DNA of 64,000 nt from assembly GCF_022458745.1 (NCBI RefSeq), contig NZ_JAJJJF010000008.1:1-64000 (forward strand), read 5' to 3'. This document shows, one piece after another, positions 1 to 8,630 of this stretch. The notes under the pieces are model-generated. The model saw only the letters and a program-made list of their open reading frames with translations. It made no database searches and was not told where the DNA came from. The translations under genes and the position numbers were made by a program. How positions within the stretch are numbered: the stretch's first letter is position 1; each line of letters begins with the position of its first letter. The DNA comes from Bacillus piscicola. Lineage in GTDB: Bacteria > Bacillota > Bacilli > Bacillales > Marinococcaceae.

Positions 1-189
1 TTACCTTCTTTGGCAACCAACATAGAAGGCCTTCCGAAACCTACATTTTTAGAATGCCATAAACAAACTAATTACGAAGATGGAATAGAAATGATTGCTC
101 TTCCAATCTTATTTATCCTTTTTTATTTCCTTTTTGACTTCATTTCTTTAAAACGTTCTTACAAGAAAAACGACGAATTAGATGATTAA
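1..189 (+). CDS. C-terminal end of a membrane protein (5' truncated by window edge)
   Basis: The frame is open from base 1 to a TAA at 187-189, giving 62 residues. Near its end is one hydrophobic segment of about 20 residues (ALPILFILFYFLFDFISL), followed by a charged tail (KRSYKKNDELDD) that would lie in the cytoplasm. The start lies outside the window and the family is not recognisable. A downstream GGGCGC-type motif begins within 5 bases of the stop, as for other small genes here. Confidence 0.55.
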   Translation, partial: LPSLATNIEGLPKPTFLECHKQTNYEDGIEMIALPILFILFYFLFDFISLKRSYKKNDELDD

Positions 190-190
190 A

Positions 191-224
191 CAATCGGGCG
201 CTAATCCGGGATAAAGAGCAGCGT
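191..224 (+). repeat. Short GGGCGC...GGGATAAAG intergenic motif, copy a
   Basis: It reads AATCGGGCGCTAATCCGGGA followed by TAAAGAGCAGCG. The same scheme (A-rich, CGGGCGC, 5-8 bases, GAATAAG-like, then a partly complementary GC end) recurs at 1231, 1572, 1899 and 8846, each time between tiny genes. Similar motifs are, from memory, scattered through Bacillus and Oceanobacillus genomes. Confidence 0.5.
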
Positions 225-409
225 CCACACTAGATCGTAGGGTGCTTATCAGGAATAAGTATTATCACTCAAACTAAAGATGGAATAAAGTCATATTTAA
301 GCTTAGGACAAGGTATTCATAGTATTTATTGTGAATGCCTTTTTTCTCAACAAGCAACTTCAAGGTTGCTTTTACTTGATGAAACTTAACGGTTGCTTAT
401 GATCAATGT

Positions 410-706
410 ATGAATAAGAACAAAGACACTATATTCAAAGCTCTCAGTGACTCGACTCGACGGCTGATATTAGACGAACTATCTGAACGAAATGAGTTGA
501 CGTTGTTTGAATTAACTAGTCGTCTCATTATGAAGTCCGATCTTACCATTTCCCGACAGGGAGTATCTAAACATCGTTCTGTATTGGAAGATGCTGAGCT
601 TGTCAAATCAATACGAAAGGGGAAATATCGAGTTCTTACGTTCAATAACGAACCACTTAAAAATTTGGTGAAAGGATGGATAGAGCAATTTTTCTTAAAA
701 CTTTAA
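410..706 (+). CDS. ArsR-type winged-helix transcriptional regulator
   Basis: A 98-residue winged-helix DNA-binding protein. The N-terminus reads IFKALSDSTRRLILDEL, the usual opening helix of ArsR/SmtB regulators; the recognition region is about residues 40-70 (TISRQGVSKHRSVLEDAELV), followed by the wing RKGKYRVLTFNNEPL. There is no metal-binding cysteine pair, so it is the kind that pairs with small-molecule enzymes or START/VOC proteins. It precedes a VOC-fold gene by 72 bases on the same strand, so the pair probably forms one regulated unit. The ligand is unknown. Confidence 0.85.
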   Translation: MNKNKDTIFKALSDSTRRLILDELSERNELTLFELTSRLIMKSDLTISRQGVSKHRSVLEDAELVKSIRKGKYRVLTFNNEPLKNLVKGWIEQFFLKL

Positions 707-778
707 ACGAATTTATGGCTTTCTGTCTGGATAAGTTGTTAATTAGCATTAACTCAATTCAAAGGAGAGAAAGATATT

Positions 779-1162
779 ATGAAAATCATTGTTAACAGTA
801 TATTTGTAAACGATCAATACAAAGCTTTGGAGTTTTATACAGAAAAACTAGGATTTGTAAAAAAGCATAATGAACCTGCTGGAGAGTTTAGGTGGATAAC
901 CGTTGTATCTCCCGATGATCAAAACGGTACCGAGCTACTGCTTGAACCGGATGAACATCCTGCTTCCAAAGAGTATCAACAGAAGATATTTGCCGATGGC
1001 ATACCAGCAACAATGTTTGGTGTCGAAGATGTACAAAAAGAGTACAAACGATTGATAGAAAAAGACGTGAAGTTTACCATGGAGCCAACAGAAATGGGCG
1101 ATGTAACAATAGCTGTCTTTGATGATACATGCGGCAACCTTATTCAGATAATACAGCAGTAA
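779..1162 (+). CDS. VOC-superfamily (glyoxalase/bleomycin-resistance fold) protein
   Basis: A 127-residue protein with two beta-alpha-beta-beta-beta halves. It opens IVNSIFVNDQYKALEFYTEKLGFV and ends with the DTCGNLIQIIQQ strand typical of VOC proteins, where the acidic/Gln residues usually bind a divalent metal. ELLLEPDEHP sits mid-protein. A GGAGAG ribosome site lies about 8 bases before the ATG. The family covers glyoxalases, dioxygenases and antibiotic-binding proteins. The substrate cannot be read from sequence; the ArsR neighbour suggests inducible detoxification. Confidence 0.85.
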   Translation: MKIIVNSIFVNDQYKALEFYTEKLGFVKKHNEPAGEFRWITVVSPDDQNGTELLLEPDEHPASKEYQQKIFADGIPATMFGVEDVQKEYKRLIEKDVKFTMEPTEMGDVTIAVFDDTCGNLIQIIQQ

Positions 1163-1230
1163 TTCCATAATGAAAATTGTTTAAAGTTCATTTAAGCTAT
1201 ATCAGCTAATATCAGAAAAGAAAGTGCCAT

Positions 1231-1280
1231 AAACGGGCGCATTTGTTGAATAAGAGCTGTGCCTTTAACTGGCCAGATTG
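1231..1280 (+). repeat. GGGCGC...GAATAAG motif, copy b
   Basis: It contains AAACGGGCGCATTTGTTGAA, then TAAGAGCTGTGCC and ACTGGCCAGA. Copy c (1572) repeats both the left block and the GGCCAGA block. It lies in the gap between the VOC gene and the next small gene. Confidence 0.5.
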
Positions 1281-1331
1281 TTTAAGACAAAGCAGCGGAA
1301 GAATTTAGCAGAGTTCCGTGGAGGTTTTAGG

Positions 1332-1559
1332 TTGAAAAATGGTAGAGAAAAAGGCTTTACCTATTGGAAGTTGAATTACAAAAGCAAGTTCATTAGAACC
1401 CTATGGATGATACCTATCGGTGTTTTAGCTATAATACTGCTATTCGTTACAAATACATCTACACAAATAAAGATAGTTCTAAGTGTGCTACTTTTTGTTG
1501 CTCTCTTAATGCAACTTATATACACCTACGTAAAATGGAAAAAAGAATTCCATTCTTAA
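1332..1559 (+). CDS. Small two-helix membrane protein
   Basis: I chose TTG 1332 because GTGGAGG sits 7 bases upstream; an upstream ATG at 1278 has no ribosome site. The product is 75 residues: a basic N-terminus, two hydrophobic segments (FIRTLWMIPIGVLAIILLFV and IVLSVLLFVALLMQLIYTYV) and a basic tail. No known family. It is one of a run of tiny membrane-protein genes. Confidence 0.5.
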   Translation: MKNGREKGFTYWKLNYKSKFIRTLWMIPIGVLAIILLFVTNTSTQIKIVLSVLLFVALLMQLIYTYVKWKKEFHS

Positions 1560-1571
1560 TGAAAACTTCAG

Positions 1572-1621
1572 CAAATGGGCGCCATTCCGGATTAAGGTTG
1601 TGTTGGTAAAGGGCCAGATAA
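1572..1621 (+). repeat. GGGCGC motif, copy c (diverged)
   Basis: Reads AAATGGGCGCCATTCCGGAT, then TAAGG and later GGGCCAGATAAT. It is parallel to copy b over its whole length and precedes the next small gene. Confidence 0.45.
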
Positions 1622-1655
1622 TTTAATAAGTTGTGTGAAAATTGGAGGGGGTTAT

Positions 1656-1880
1656 TTGTATTTATTTTTTTCAATCATTCTAAGCGCAGTTCTAGGGTAC
1701 ATTTTATTGATGATGGGTCCAATTGTGGGAGGTATTGCTGCTTTTGGAATCGTTGTTGGTTGTATTTTCAGAGGATTGTATTTACTAACTGATATCCATA
1801 AAAGGGTTTCAAATGTATCACCCAAACAAGATAAAGCTCAAAAGGCTTATGAGGATTACTTAGAAGAAAAGAGTAAGTAG
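1656..1880 (+). CDS. Small membrane protein with charged C-terminal tail
   Basis: TTG 1656 is preferred: GGAGGGG ends about 7 bases before it. An in-frame GTG at 1635 would start upstream of that ribosome site. The 74-residue product has two hydrophobic spans (LYLFFSIILSAVLGYILLMM; GGIAAFGIVVGCIFRGLYLL), then a soluble tail rich in Lys/Glu (SPKQDKAQKAYEDYLEEKSK). No recognisable family. Confidence 0.5.
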   Translation: MYLFFSIILSAVLGYILLMMGPIVGGIAAFGIVVGCIFRGLYLLTDIHKRVSNVSPKQDKAQKAYEDYLEEKSK

Positions 1881-1898
1881 CTCTTATTATAGTAGAGT

Positions 1899-1922
1899 AA
1901 CGGGCGCAAGAATGGAATAAGA
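1899..1922 (+). repeat. GGGCGC...GGAATAAG motif, copy d
   Basis: AACGGGCGCAAGAATGGAAT leads directly into the ribosome site of the gene at 1943. Copy e at 8846 precedes the paralogous gene in the same way, so the motif travelled with the duplicated module. Confidence 0.5.
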
Positions 1923-1942
1923 ATGTACGAGGGAGTGATGAT

Positions 1943-2209
1943 GTGAAGAAAGTCTTTGAAACGACATATGACGGACATCACATACAAGTAGAAAATAAAT
2001 GGTTAGGTGAAAAGTTATATATAAATGGAGAATTACAGGATGAAAATATTGGACTAGCTTTAAGAGCAACCTTAACAGGAAAACTAAATAATGATAGTCA
2101 CGAAGCTAGAAATATAAAGGTGGCTCTTGGCGGTTTTTCCAAAATCCGCTGTAAAGTTTTTATCGACAATGTCTTAATTCCTTCTTCACACATTCGAATT
2201 AGAAGATGA
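1943..2209 (+). CDS. Uncharacterised 88-residue protein, copy 1 of a duplicated module
   Basis: GTG start preceded by GAGGGAGTGAT. The protein begins MKKVFETTYDGHHIQVENKW and ends IDNVLIPSSHIRIRR; it looks like an all-beta soluble protein without signal peptide or membrane span. It differs from the copy at 8890 at only 6 of 88 positions. I do not recognise the family. The following gene here is different from the one following copy 2. Confidence 0.65.
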   Translation: MKKVFETTYDGHHIQVENKWLGEKLYINGELQDENIGLALRATLTGKLNNDSHEARNIKVALGGFSKIRCKVFIDNVLIPSSHIRIRR

Positions 2210-2291
2210 AAATTAAGCATTTCAAGATTTTTTTAACCTATCCGGTGCAGTTCTCGAGTGTGAGGATTGTTTTGGGTATTGGAGGTATACG

Positions 2292-2468
2292 ATGAAAATC
2301 AACTCATACCTTATTCAATTAGCAATTACTATAATAGCTATTTTTGGAGGAACTTTTACTATTCGTTATTTTAATACGGGGGAACTTCTAGTAGACCAAA
2401 TTATTGGAGTTTCGGTTGGTGCGCTACTTTTCATTGCTTCATTGATTTGGAGAAAAGTGAACAATTAA
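2292..2468 (+). CDS. Small two-helix membrane protein, 58 residues
   Basis: ATG 2292 follows GGAGGT at 2281-2286. The translation MKINSYLIQLAITIIAIFGG... contains two hydrophobic spans separated by RYFNTGELLVDQ and ends LIWRKVNN. It occupies the place held by a different membrane protein (9153-9386) in the second module copy. Function unknown. Confidence 0.5.
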   Translation: MKINSYLIQLAITIIAIFGGTFTIRYFNTGELLVDQIIGVSVGALLFIASLIWRKVNN

Positions 2469-2608
2469 TGTCATTGCATTACCCGGCACTTTATTTGAAC
2501 AATCCTATGCCGCAATCGAAGCCTTTTGATGGTTATGGGTAGGTATCTTTAAGAAATGAGAGGGTGTTTAGCCCTTCCTGCGACAGAAAGAGAGGGAGAT
2601 AATGCCGA

Positions 2609-2724
2609 GCTAAGTTATTTCGTCATAAGAAGGACCTCAAAACAGAACATGCAAGATGTGTAACATTTTCATCAAGAGGAAACGCAGCAGTGGAGGAACA
2701 ACGATGAAAGAACAAGAATTATTC
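2609..2724 (+). pseudogene. 3' remnant of a small membrane protein gene (copy of 9332-9447)
   Basis: This 116-base stretch matches the end of the gene at 9153-9386 and its downstream sequence. It still encodes LSYFVIRRTSKQNMQDV before the stop, but the 5' two thirds of the gene are absent. The following short frame MKEQELF ends early at TAG. It is a leftover of a duplicated module. Confidence 0.6.
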
Positions 2725-2768
2725 TAGCGCTCGTTTTTCTTTATCGAACTTGGTAAAGATTATACACC

Positions 2769-2871
2769 AAAAGAGGCTGGGACAAATGATTTTGGTCAAA
2801 GAAAAATTCAGATAATCATTTGTCTATAAAGAGGAGTATCATAGATTTTAACTATGTTCCAGCTTCTTTTG
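2769..2871. repeat. Long hairpin with AGAGGCTGGGACA arm
   Basis: The left arm AAAAGAGGCTGGGACA pairs with TGTTCCAGCTTCTTTT at the right end, and an inner arm ACAAATGATT pairs with AATCATTTGT. Hairpins with a GAGGCTGGGACA arm are, from general knowledge, common dispersed terminator-like repeats in Firmicutes. There is no intact gene just upstream. Confidence 0.5.
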
Positions 2872-2889
2872 TTAGTTATTTGTTGATAT

Positions 2890-3552
2890 GAGTCAATTTC
2901 ATAATTCAAATACAGTGGTTACATACGAATGATTCGAAAAATAGTGCAATGCTTTTTTGATTTTCACTGCAGGCGGACGCTTTCACCTACAGGCACAAGG
3001 GCGACATCAGTTCGAATTTCGCTTACGCTCGTTCTCACTGTGTCTTCTTAGCCGCGGGCATGGCTTGAGCCCCCCCTCAGGCCAGCACGACGTTGGTCAC
3101 AAAGGCGTTGCCACAGGACGTGGCGTCTTTAGCCTTTGACCCTTAATTCCGCTACCTGCGGGGTCTCAAGGCTCATGCTACGACGAACACGATGTTCTAG
3201 TGTCGGCGTTGGTCACAAGAACACTACAAGGAGTAACATCTTTGCTATTTTTGCGCCGAGTAACCGCAGGCGCAGGACGTACTTGCACACGACGTGCTGG
3301 CTTCTGCGTTGACTTGTACAGGATGTACTGACTTCTACGTTGCAAACAGGACGTTTGCGTTCTTAGTAGAAGTTCCCTTCCCGACGTGCACGGTTTTAGC
3401 AGAAGTTCCACTATTTTAGCCGACACCTGCAGAAGTCGCCGCCTTTCGTTACAATCAATAATAGATATTTATGAAAATAAACGGATAGTATATAATTTAT
3501 TTGCCTTATTGTTCGTATATTTAATCGAAATAAGTACTTGTGAAATTGATTC
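2890..3552 (+). mobile_element. R1: TIR-bounded non-coding element with nested double stem-loops
   Basis: Left end GAGTCAATTTCATAATTCAA and right end AAGTACTTGTGAAATTGATT are imperfect inverted repeats; an inner pair (ATACGAATGAT / ATTGTTCGTAT) is also inverted. ATAT flanks both ends and could be a target duplication. The core carries hairpins with AGGAC or AGGAT loops: 3110-3124, 3316-3328 and 3342-3358, plus ACGAY-loop hairpins at 3185-3197 and 3285-3297. Complete double units: AAAGGC-GTT-GCCAC-AGGAC then GTGGC-GTCTTTA-GCCTTT (3101-3137), and ACTTCTAC-GTT-GCAAAC with its partner arms (3331-3373). No transposase is present; the short frames inside are not genes. Similar GGCGGACGCTTTC cores are known to me as dispersed repeats of Bacillaceae. 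Confidence 0.7.
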
Positions 3553-3605
3553 ATATGTTATATTTCACGTATTAATAGTGTTTTTCTCTCCCGAAACGGA
3601 GTCTG

Positions 3606-5573
3606 TTAACGCATCCTTATCATGCGTTTATAATACAGCACCGAGAGCATCCCAAAGATAGAATATAATCCCGTATAGATCAGCATGACGATGGCCATAG
3701 GGATGACCATTTCCGTCCCAAAGAAAAACCAGCCGGATTTGACGGCAAAATAACTGTGGATCAGGCCGACGACAAGTGGAATGCCAAAGTTGAAGAGTTG
3801 CTTGCGCCGAATGCCTTTTAGCAAGTCGCTCTCTGTGAAGCCCAGTTTCCAAAGAATCGTGTAATTAGGCCGCTCATCTTCACTTTCATCCATTTGCTTA
3901 AAGTAAAGAATACACCCGGACGTAATAAGAAATGCTAACCCTAGAAATCCGACAATAAACATTGTGAGTCCAACACTCATCTTCTGATTAAGGGTCTTTG
4001 CATATCTTGATTCGTAACCAGCCCATTCATTAAATCCCAGATCGCGAAAAATCACATCTGCTTCTTCCACGTTACTGGTGTTTCTAATGTTAACCCCCTT
4101 ATATGCAGTAAACTCCTGTCTGACATCAGGATCCTTGTCAGTAACTACCTTCTTGAAAATCGATTGATCCACAACAGCAACCGGAAATCCACCAGTCAGA
4201 CGTGTAGGTATGGCGGAGATATCTTTGAATCCTTGATACTTCAGATCAAATGATGTCTTTTCCCCGCTTAGTGTAATTTGCCCCTGGTCTTTAAAGGGGA
4301 ATATCTTCTCCATTGCTTTATCCCGATTGGCAAAAAATACGTCAGTTTGAGCGACATCCAAGTCTCCCACATCATCATCACTAATAACTGTCATTGTCGT
4401 ATCACCGGCGTCAAATGCGGGCTCACCTCCGCCAGCTTCATCTGGTATGGAAATGATATCCCACAAATCAACCCTAGCGTCTATTAGATCAACATGCCTT
4501 GTTGTATAGTCAATGTTAGCTTCATCCAATGCATTCATGAACTTCTCTGCCGGTGGTGCCTCTGATGCATCATCCGGAGTCGGAATGGAAAAATGGTCTG
4601 GAATATTATCCATTGCCGTTTTTTCAGCAGAATAATAGGAAATATAACTGAGCGATAACAATCCAATCGCAAGTGCTGATAACGTTGTGATCACCGTCAA
4701 AAGAAATGAGTTGGACCTCATTCTAAACATAATCGATGACAGTGACAGAACATCATTTACATTTAAATAACCGCCTTTTTGCTTTCGGATGATATTGAAA
4801 ATAAAGCTGACAGATCCTTTATAAAAAAGGTATGTTCCCAAAATAACGGATGCCAAAATCATCAGCATAACAATAAATAATTGATTGCCGAAAAATTCAC
4901 TGCTGAACAGGCGTGATGACAAGTAATAGCCAAACACGATCAGACCAATTCCCAGTATGCCCACCAGAGCCTGCAATGGTGTCATTTTCTTTACCCGTTG
5001 CTCTGCGGTGGACGGCACATGGAACAATGCCAATATACTCTGACGTTTAATAAAAATATAGTTCATCAGCATGATTAGCAGATAGATTGCTGAGAAAACA
5101 ACCAACGTCTGAATCAACGACTCTACAGAGAAGCTAAGCGTTGCCACATCGTTCACGCCCGTTACCTTGAACAAAATAAGCATTAATAGCCGTGAAACCG
5201 AAAATCCAAGAAAAATTCCAATCAGAAGTGAGCCAACATACAGCATTACATTTTCCACGCTTAACACCCGGAAAATCGCACTTTTTGTCATCCCAACCAA
5301 TTGAAACAGCCCAATTTCTTTACTCCGCCGTTTGATAAAAAGATTGTTGGCATACAGAAGAAAGACTGCAACAATCACGATCAACATAATGGAACTCGCT
5401 TTCAAGGCTGCTGCCCCTCTGACCGTACCTTTCGTCGTGTCCAATGCAGGATCGTATTGCAAGGTAACGAAGGCAAAATACAATGCCACACTAAAGACCA
5501 GTGCAAAAATATACACATAATAATTCTTAATGTTTTTCTTTAGATTGCGATAAATGATCTGATTAATGTTCAT
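3606..5573 (-). CDS. bceB: BceB-type ABC transporter permease (peptide antibiotic resistance)
   Basis: A 655-residue FtsX-family permease that, with BceA, removes peptide antibiotics from their cell-wall target and signals to the BceS kinase. It starts [30 protein letters not shown] precedes ATG 5573, a better start than the upstream in-frame codon. About ten hydrophobic segments can be seen, with one large extracellular domain (about residues 310-530, rich in Asp and Pro) between TM7 and TM8, the hallmark of BceB proteins. It overlaps bceA by 11 bases and is last in the operon. Which peptide it recognises cannot be read; YxdM/PsdB-type relatives share this layout. Confidence 0.9.
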   Translation of the reverse strand: MNINQIIYRNLKKNIKNYYVYIFALVFSVALYFAFVTLQYDPALDTTKGTVRGAAALKASSIMLIVIVAVFLLYANNLFIKRRSKEIGLFQLVGMTKSAIFRVLSVENVMLYVGSLLIGIFLGFSVSRLLMLILFKVTGVNDVATLSFSVESLIQTLVVFSAIYLLIMLMNYIFIKRQSILALFHVPSTAEQRVKKMTPLQALVGILGIGLIVFGYYLSSRLFSSEFFGNQLFIVMLMILASVILGTYLFYKGSVSFIFNIIRKQKGGYLNVNDVLSLSSIMFRMRSNSFLLTVITTLSALAIGLLSLSYISYYSAEKTAMDNIPDHFSIPTPDDASEAPPAEKFMNALDEANIDYTTRHVDLIDARVDLWDIISIPDEAGGGEPAFDAGDTTMTVISDDDVGDLDVAQTDVFFANRDKAMEKIFPFKDQGQITLSGEKTSFDLKYQGFKDISAIPTRLTGGFPVAVVDQSIFKKVVTDKDPDVRQEFTAYKGVNIRNTSNVEEADVIFRDLGFNEWAGYESRYAKTLNQKMSVGLTMFIVGFLGLAFLITSGCILYFKQMDESEDERPNYTILWKLGFTESDLLKGIRRKQLFNFGIPLVVGLIHSYFAVKSGWFFFGTEMVIPMAIVMLIYTGLYSIFGMLSVLYYKRMIRMR

Positions 5574-6324
5574 ACTTAATCCCACCTAAAACACCCTGGG
5601 CCTTGATGATATCCTGAAAAAATTCATCACGTGACTGCTCACCCTTATTGAGTTGTGTATATATTTGTCCGTCTTTTATAAAGACCACACGCTTACTAAA
5701 GCTTGCTGCCAATGGATCATGCGTCACCATAATAATCGATGCGTTTCTCTTGGCGTTTAAGTCACTTAGCTTATTCAACAGTTCTGACGCTGCTTTTGAA
5801 TCAAGCGCACCTGTTGGTTCATCCGCGAAAATGATACTCGGTTCGTGAATAAATGCACGCGCCGCAGATGTCCGTTGCTTTTGCCCACCGGAAATTTCAT
5901 TCGGGTATTTATTAGCGATATCTGCAATCCCCAACTCCGTAGCGACCATGTCAAATGCCTTGTTGGCCTCCTTTTTGGAAACCTTCTTAATGGAAAGCGG
6001 CAACAGAATGTTTTCTTTCACCGTTAAGGTATCCAGTAAATTATACTCCTGGAAAATAAACCCCAGGTGATGCTTTCTGAATTCAGCGAGCTGTTTATCT
6101 TTCATTTGGTTAAAATTCTGCCCTTCAATTGTAATCGTTCCCTGACTGACACGATCGATGGACGAGAGTACGTTCAGAAGAGTCGTCTTTCCAGAGCCAG
6201 ATGCACCCATAATAGTTACAAATTCCCCTTCCTGCACCTGTAGATCAAGGGCACGAAGCACCTCTTGTTTTCTAAATTTGTTTCCATACGTTTTATAAAT
6301 TTTTATTGCTTCAAGTATCGCCAT
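5563..6324 (-). CDS. bceA: BceA-type ABC transporter ATPase
   Basis: A 253-residue MacB/LolD-type ATPase energising BceB. Visible motifs: Walker [11 protein letters not shown]-loop IFQEYNLL, signature ISGGQKQR, Walker B IIFADEP and H-loop MVTHD. The C-terminal helix is extended, as in Bce ATPases. ATG 6324 is preferred because AAAGGAG lies 8 bases upstream; an in-frame GTG at 6333 overlaps that site. A hairpin between bceS and bceA suggests separate or attenuated transcription of the transporter half. Confidence 0.92.
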   Translation of the reverse strand: MAILEAIKIYKTYGNKFRKQEVLRALDLQVQEGEFVTIMGASGSGKTTLLNVLSSIDRVSQGTITIEGQNFNQMKDKQLAEFRKHHLGFIFQEYNLLDTLTVKENILLPLSIKKVSKKEANKAFDMVATELGIADIANKYPNEISGGQKQRTSAARAFIHEPSIIFADEPTGALDSKAASELLNKLSDLNAKRNASIIMVTHDPLAASFSKRVVFIKDGQIYTQLNKGEQSRDEFFQDIIKAQGVLGGIKYEH

Positions 6325-6396
6325 GTCATTCACTCCTTTTGTCTCAATCTTACCTACATCACGCTGGGTTCTCCTTCACTATTTCTTACAATAACT

Positions 6397-6426
6397 AAAA
6401 AGCATGTGACAGATTCGTCACATGCC
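6397..6426 (-). terminator. Intrinsic terminator at the end of bceRS
   Basis: Perfect 9-bp stem GCATGTGAC / GTCACATGC (6402-6425) with a 6-base loop, followed on the minus strand by five T. It overlaps the last codons of bceS and separates bceRS from bceAB. Confidence 0.75.
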
Positions 6427-7422
6427 TGCAATCTCGTCGAAATCATTCTCTTTCGGGAACGTCAACGTAAACATTGTCCCCTCTCCTAATCTCGATGTCA
6501 CGTCTATCGTGATATGAAGGGAGTCCGTCACTTGCTTGGCAAGGTACAGCCCCATACCCGTTGCCGTTTGATCGAAATGCGCAATCGTATTGGTAAACCC
6601 CTGGTCAAAAATACGCGGCACGTCTTTCGCATCAATCCCACGCCCCTGATCAGCAATCGTCAGCACACACCGCTCATCCTCGATAAAACTTTCAATCATG
6701 ACATCTGATGCTTCACTGTATTTAACAGCGTTCGATAAAAGCTGTCTGGCAATAAATCCAAACCATTTTGCATCGGTCAGCACCTCTGTTACATGAAGAT
6801 TGACATCAAAACCGATGCCTTTCTGCATACACCACAGTTTCAATGCTTTAATTTCCTCGAACATTAATGTTTCCAGATCCGTCTTTTCAATAAAAAGATC
6901 GTTATGCATGAAGGGGATGCGCTTTTGATGCAACTTTTGATCCAACAGTAAATGAACCCTTAGCCATTCATACATGAGCTGACCCTTAAGTGCATGGTTA
7001 TCAACACGTTCAATGATTAACTGAAGCGTTGTCAGCGGCGTTTTCACCTCATGAATCCAACTCAGTGTATCATCTTTTTCTCGTTCCACACGTGTATGTA
7101 AATGGTCTAATTGTGTTTTGTATACCTCATTTTGCTTCTGAATCATTTCAGATGTCATTTCTTCAAACGGGCTGTCCGCCTCGGGTATCGTTGTTAAATC
7201 AAACGGCTGACTGTGACGCTTCAATGCTCTATAAAACCGAGTTTCCTTATGATAACGGACAACCAGGAAGACACTGAAGAAAAGTGACGTTATAAATACC
7301 ATGTACAATACCGAATTAAAATGAATTCCGATATCCAGATAACCGATGAGCAGGACAAGAAGCTGGGAAATAACAAAAAACAAAATCCAGCTGAGGCGCT
7401 CTCTTAAAAATAACCTGATCAT
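6418..7422 (-). CDS. bceS: BceS-type intramembrane-sensing histidine kinase
   Basis: A 334-residue kinase with two close N-terminal membrane spans (about 12-30 and 36-56) and almost no extracellular loop, so it cannot itself see a ligand; Bce kinases read the transporter's activity. The phosphoacceptor is His124 in SWIHEVKTPLT; N-box LLSNAVKYSE, G1 DQGRGIDAKD and G2 TGMGLYLAK follow. It overlaps bceR by four bases. It should phosphorylate the downstream-encoded regulator and activate bceAB. Confidence 0.92.
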   Translation of the reverse strand: MIRLFLRERLSWILFFVISQLLVLLIGYLDIGIHFNSVLYMVFITSLFFSVFLVVRYHKETRFYRALKRHSQPFDLTTIPEADSPFEEMTSEMIQKQNEVYKTQLDHLHTRVEREKDDTLSWIHEVKTPLTTLQLIIERVDNHALKGQLMYEWLRVHLLLDQKLHQKRIPFMHNDLFIEKTDLETLMFEEIKALKLWCMQKGIGFDVNLHVTEVLTDAKWFGFIARQLLSNAVKYSEASDVMIESFIEDERCVLTIADQGRGIDAKDVPRIFDQGFTNTIAHFDQTATGMGLYLAKQVTDSLHITIDVTSRLGEGTMFTLTFPKENDFDEIAGM

Positions 7423-8111
7423 CTTGTTGCCTCTTCCTTTGCGACATAGCCTTGGCCGACTTTGGTTTCAATCAAGTCACCTAATTCCAATTCAGCCAGC
7501 TTTTTCCGCAGTCGGTTGATGTTCACGGTCAGTGTATTGTCACTCACAAATCGGTCGTCATCCCAAAGACTCGTAATCAATTCCTCCCGTGTCACAATGT
7601 CATTTTTCCTTTCAATCAAGATCTTTAATATATACATCTCATTTTTCGTGAGCTCAATCACTTTCTGATCACGGGAAACCGTTCCCTTTATAAAATCAAC
7701 CGTTGCCCCGCACCACGTTTTTAATTCCAGCTGGGTACTTGTATTGTAATTGTACACCCGTCGCAGGGTCGCCTGGATTTTTGCAATAAGCACATCAAAA
7801 TGAAATGGCTTCTGGACGAAATCATCCGCACCAAGCTGCATAGACATTACCATATCAGTCGGGTGATCACGCGACGATAAAAAAATAATCGGCACATTCG
7901 AATGCGATCGGATCAACCGGCACCAGTGAAAACCATCGAACTTCGGCAGTTGAATATCAATAATGACCAAATCTGGCTTGTTTTCTGTAAATTCTTCAAG
8001 CACATTACCAAAATCCATGACCCCATCCACACGATAAGACCACTGAGAAAGCCTATCCTTTACTTCCTGAAATAATGTTTCATCATCTTCGACCAACATA
8101 ATTGTAAACAA
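7419..8111 (-). CDS. bceR: BceR-type OmpR-family response regulator
   Basis: About 230 residues: receiver domain with the phosphorylated Asp in LVIIDIQLPKFDGFHW, conserved K in DDFVQKPFHF, and a C-terminal winged helix ending NINRLRKKLAELELGDLIETKVGQGYV. The start is uncertain: family proteins begin at the position of TTG 8111 (LFTIMLVEDD), while an in-frame GTG at 8123 adds four residues; neither has a strong ribosome site. It is the first gene of the minus-strand operon. Confidence 0.9.
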   Translation of the reverse strand: MFTIMLVEDDETLFQEVKDRLSQWSYRVDGVMDFGNVLEEFTENKPDLVIIDIQLPKFDGFHWCRLIRSHSNVPIIFLSSRDHPTDMVMSMQLGADDFVQKPFHFDVLIAKIQATLRRVYNYNTSTQLELKTWCGATVDFIKGTVSRDQKVIELTKNEMYILKILIERKNDIVTREELITSLWDDDRFVSDNTLTVNINRLRKKLAELELGDLIETKVGQGYVAKEEATR

Positions 8112-8180
8112 CACGTTCACCACACTTTAAAAAACTATTTAAACCTATAGTAATATGAGCTTTAGGAGGAAGTAAAATAA

Positions 8181-8235
8181 GTTCTCAAGAAAAGCTCAAG
8201 CGCCTAGGCGCCGAATCTAGACACTTATCCAGATA
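8181..8235. repeat. Short dispersed AAGCTCAAGCGCC...CTAGACACT motif
   Basis: It contains AAAAGCTCAAGCGCC and the 12-bp palindrome GCGCCTAGGCGC (8200-8211), then CTAGACACTTATCC. I recall this as a short palindromic repeat seen in many Bacillus intergenic regions. It lies between bceR and the antitoxin gene. The rest of 8124-8417 holds no gene I can support. Confidence 0.5.
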
Positions 8236-8417
8236 AACCAAATTATAATTTCATAAACAAGAACATAATATTCTTCTTTCGAATTATATACGAACGCGTT
8301 TCAAAATTACATGGGGGGAAAACGCATTGATTTATTTTGTTCGTTGGATTTAGAAAAGTGAACGGCCTCCCTTTAAACGCGGTAGGTGGCATAATGAAGA
8401 AAGGATGGTGATTAACT

Positions 8418-8630
8418 ATGATTGACAGGAAAAAGTTACACCGGTTGGTGGACGAATTGCCAGAAGAAAAGTTACCCCGAATGGATGAATTTCTACGTCA
8501 TTTATTTGATGAAGAGGAATTGGAATTGAATGATGAGACAAAAAAGGAAGTGGACGAAGCCCGTAAGCGCGTCAAAAACGGGGGATATGTTACACTTAAT
8601 GAACTATTAGAGGAATCTCGGGATGTATGA
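8418..8630 (+). CDS. Antitoxin of a RelE/ParE-type system (DUF2281/RelB-like)
   Basis: A 70-residue acidic, helical protein (MIDRKKLHRLVDELPEEKLP... to VTLNELLEESRDV). The N-terminal KLHRLVDELPEEKL pattern and the C-terminal toxin-wrapping tail fit small antitoxins encoded ahead of RelE/ParE toxins. Its stop overlaps the ATG of the following toxin remnant (ATGTATGA), the usual coupling. Since the toxin is broken, this is now an orphan antitoxin. Confidence 0.7.
   Translation: MIDRKKLHRLVDELPEEKLPRMDEFLRHLFDEEELELNDETKKEVDEARKRVKNGGYVTLNELLEESRDV

Noticed and set aside
3101-3141. Integron attC-like sites
   Set aside because: GTT and palindromic arms recall attC, but there is no RYYYAAC/GTTRRRY pair in the right places, no gene cassettes between copies and no integrase.
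2957-3661. Open frames inside element R1 and the other copies (for example 2957-3139, 3178-3426, 50855-51073, 59813-60019)
   Set aside because: They lack ribosome sites, differ in frame between copies, and consist of the stem-loop sequences read through.
6334-6400. BceR-binding box upstream of bceA
   Set aside because: No clear TNACA-N4-TGTAA inverted repeat could be placed between bceS and bceA.
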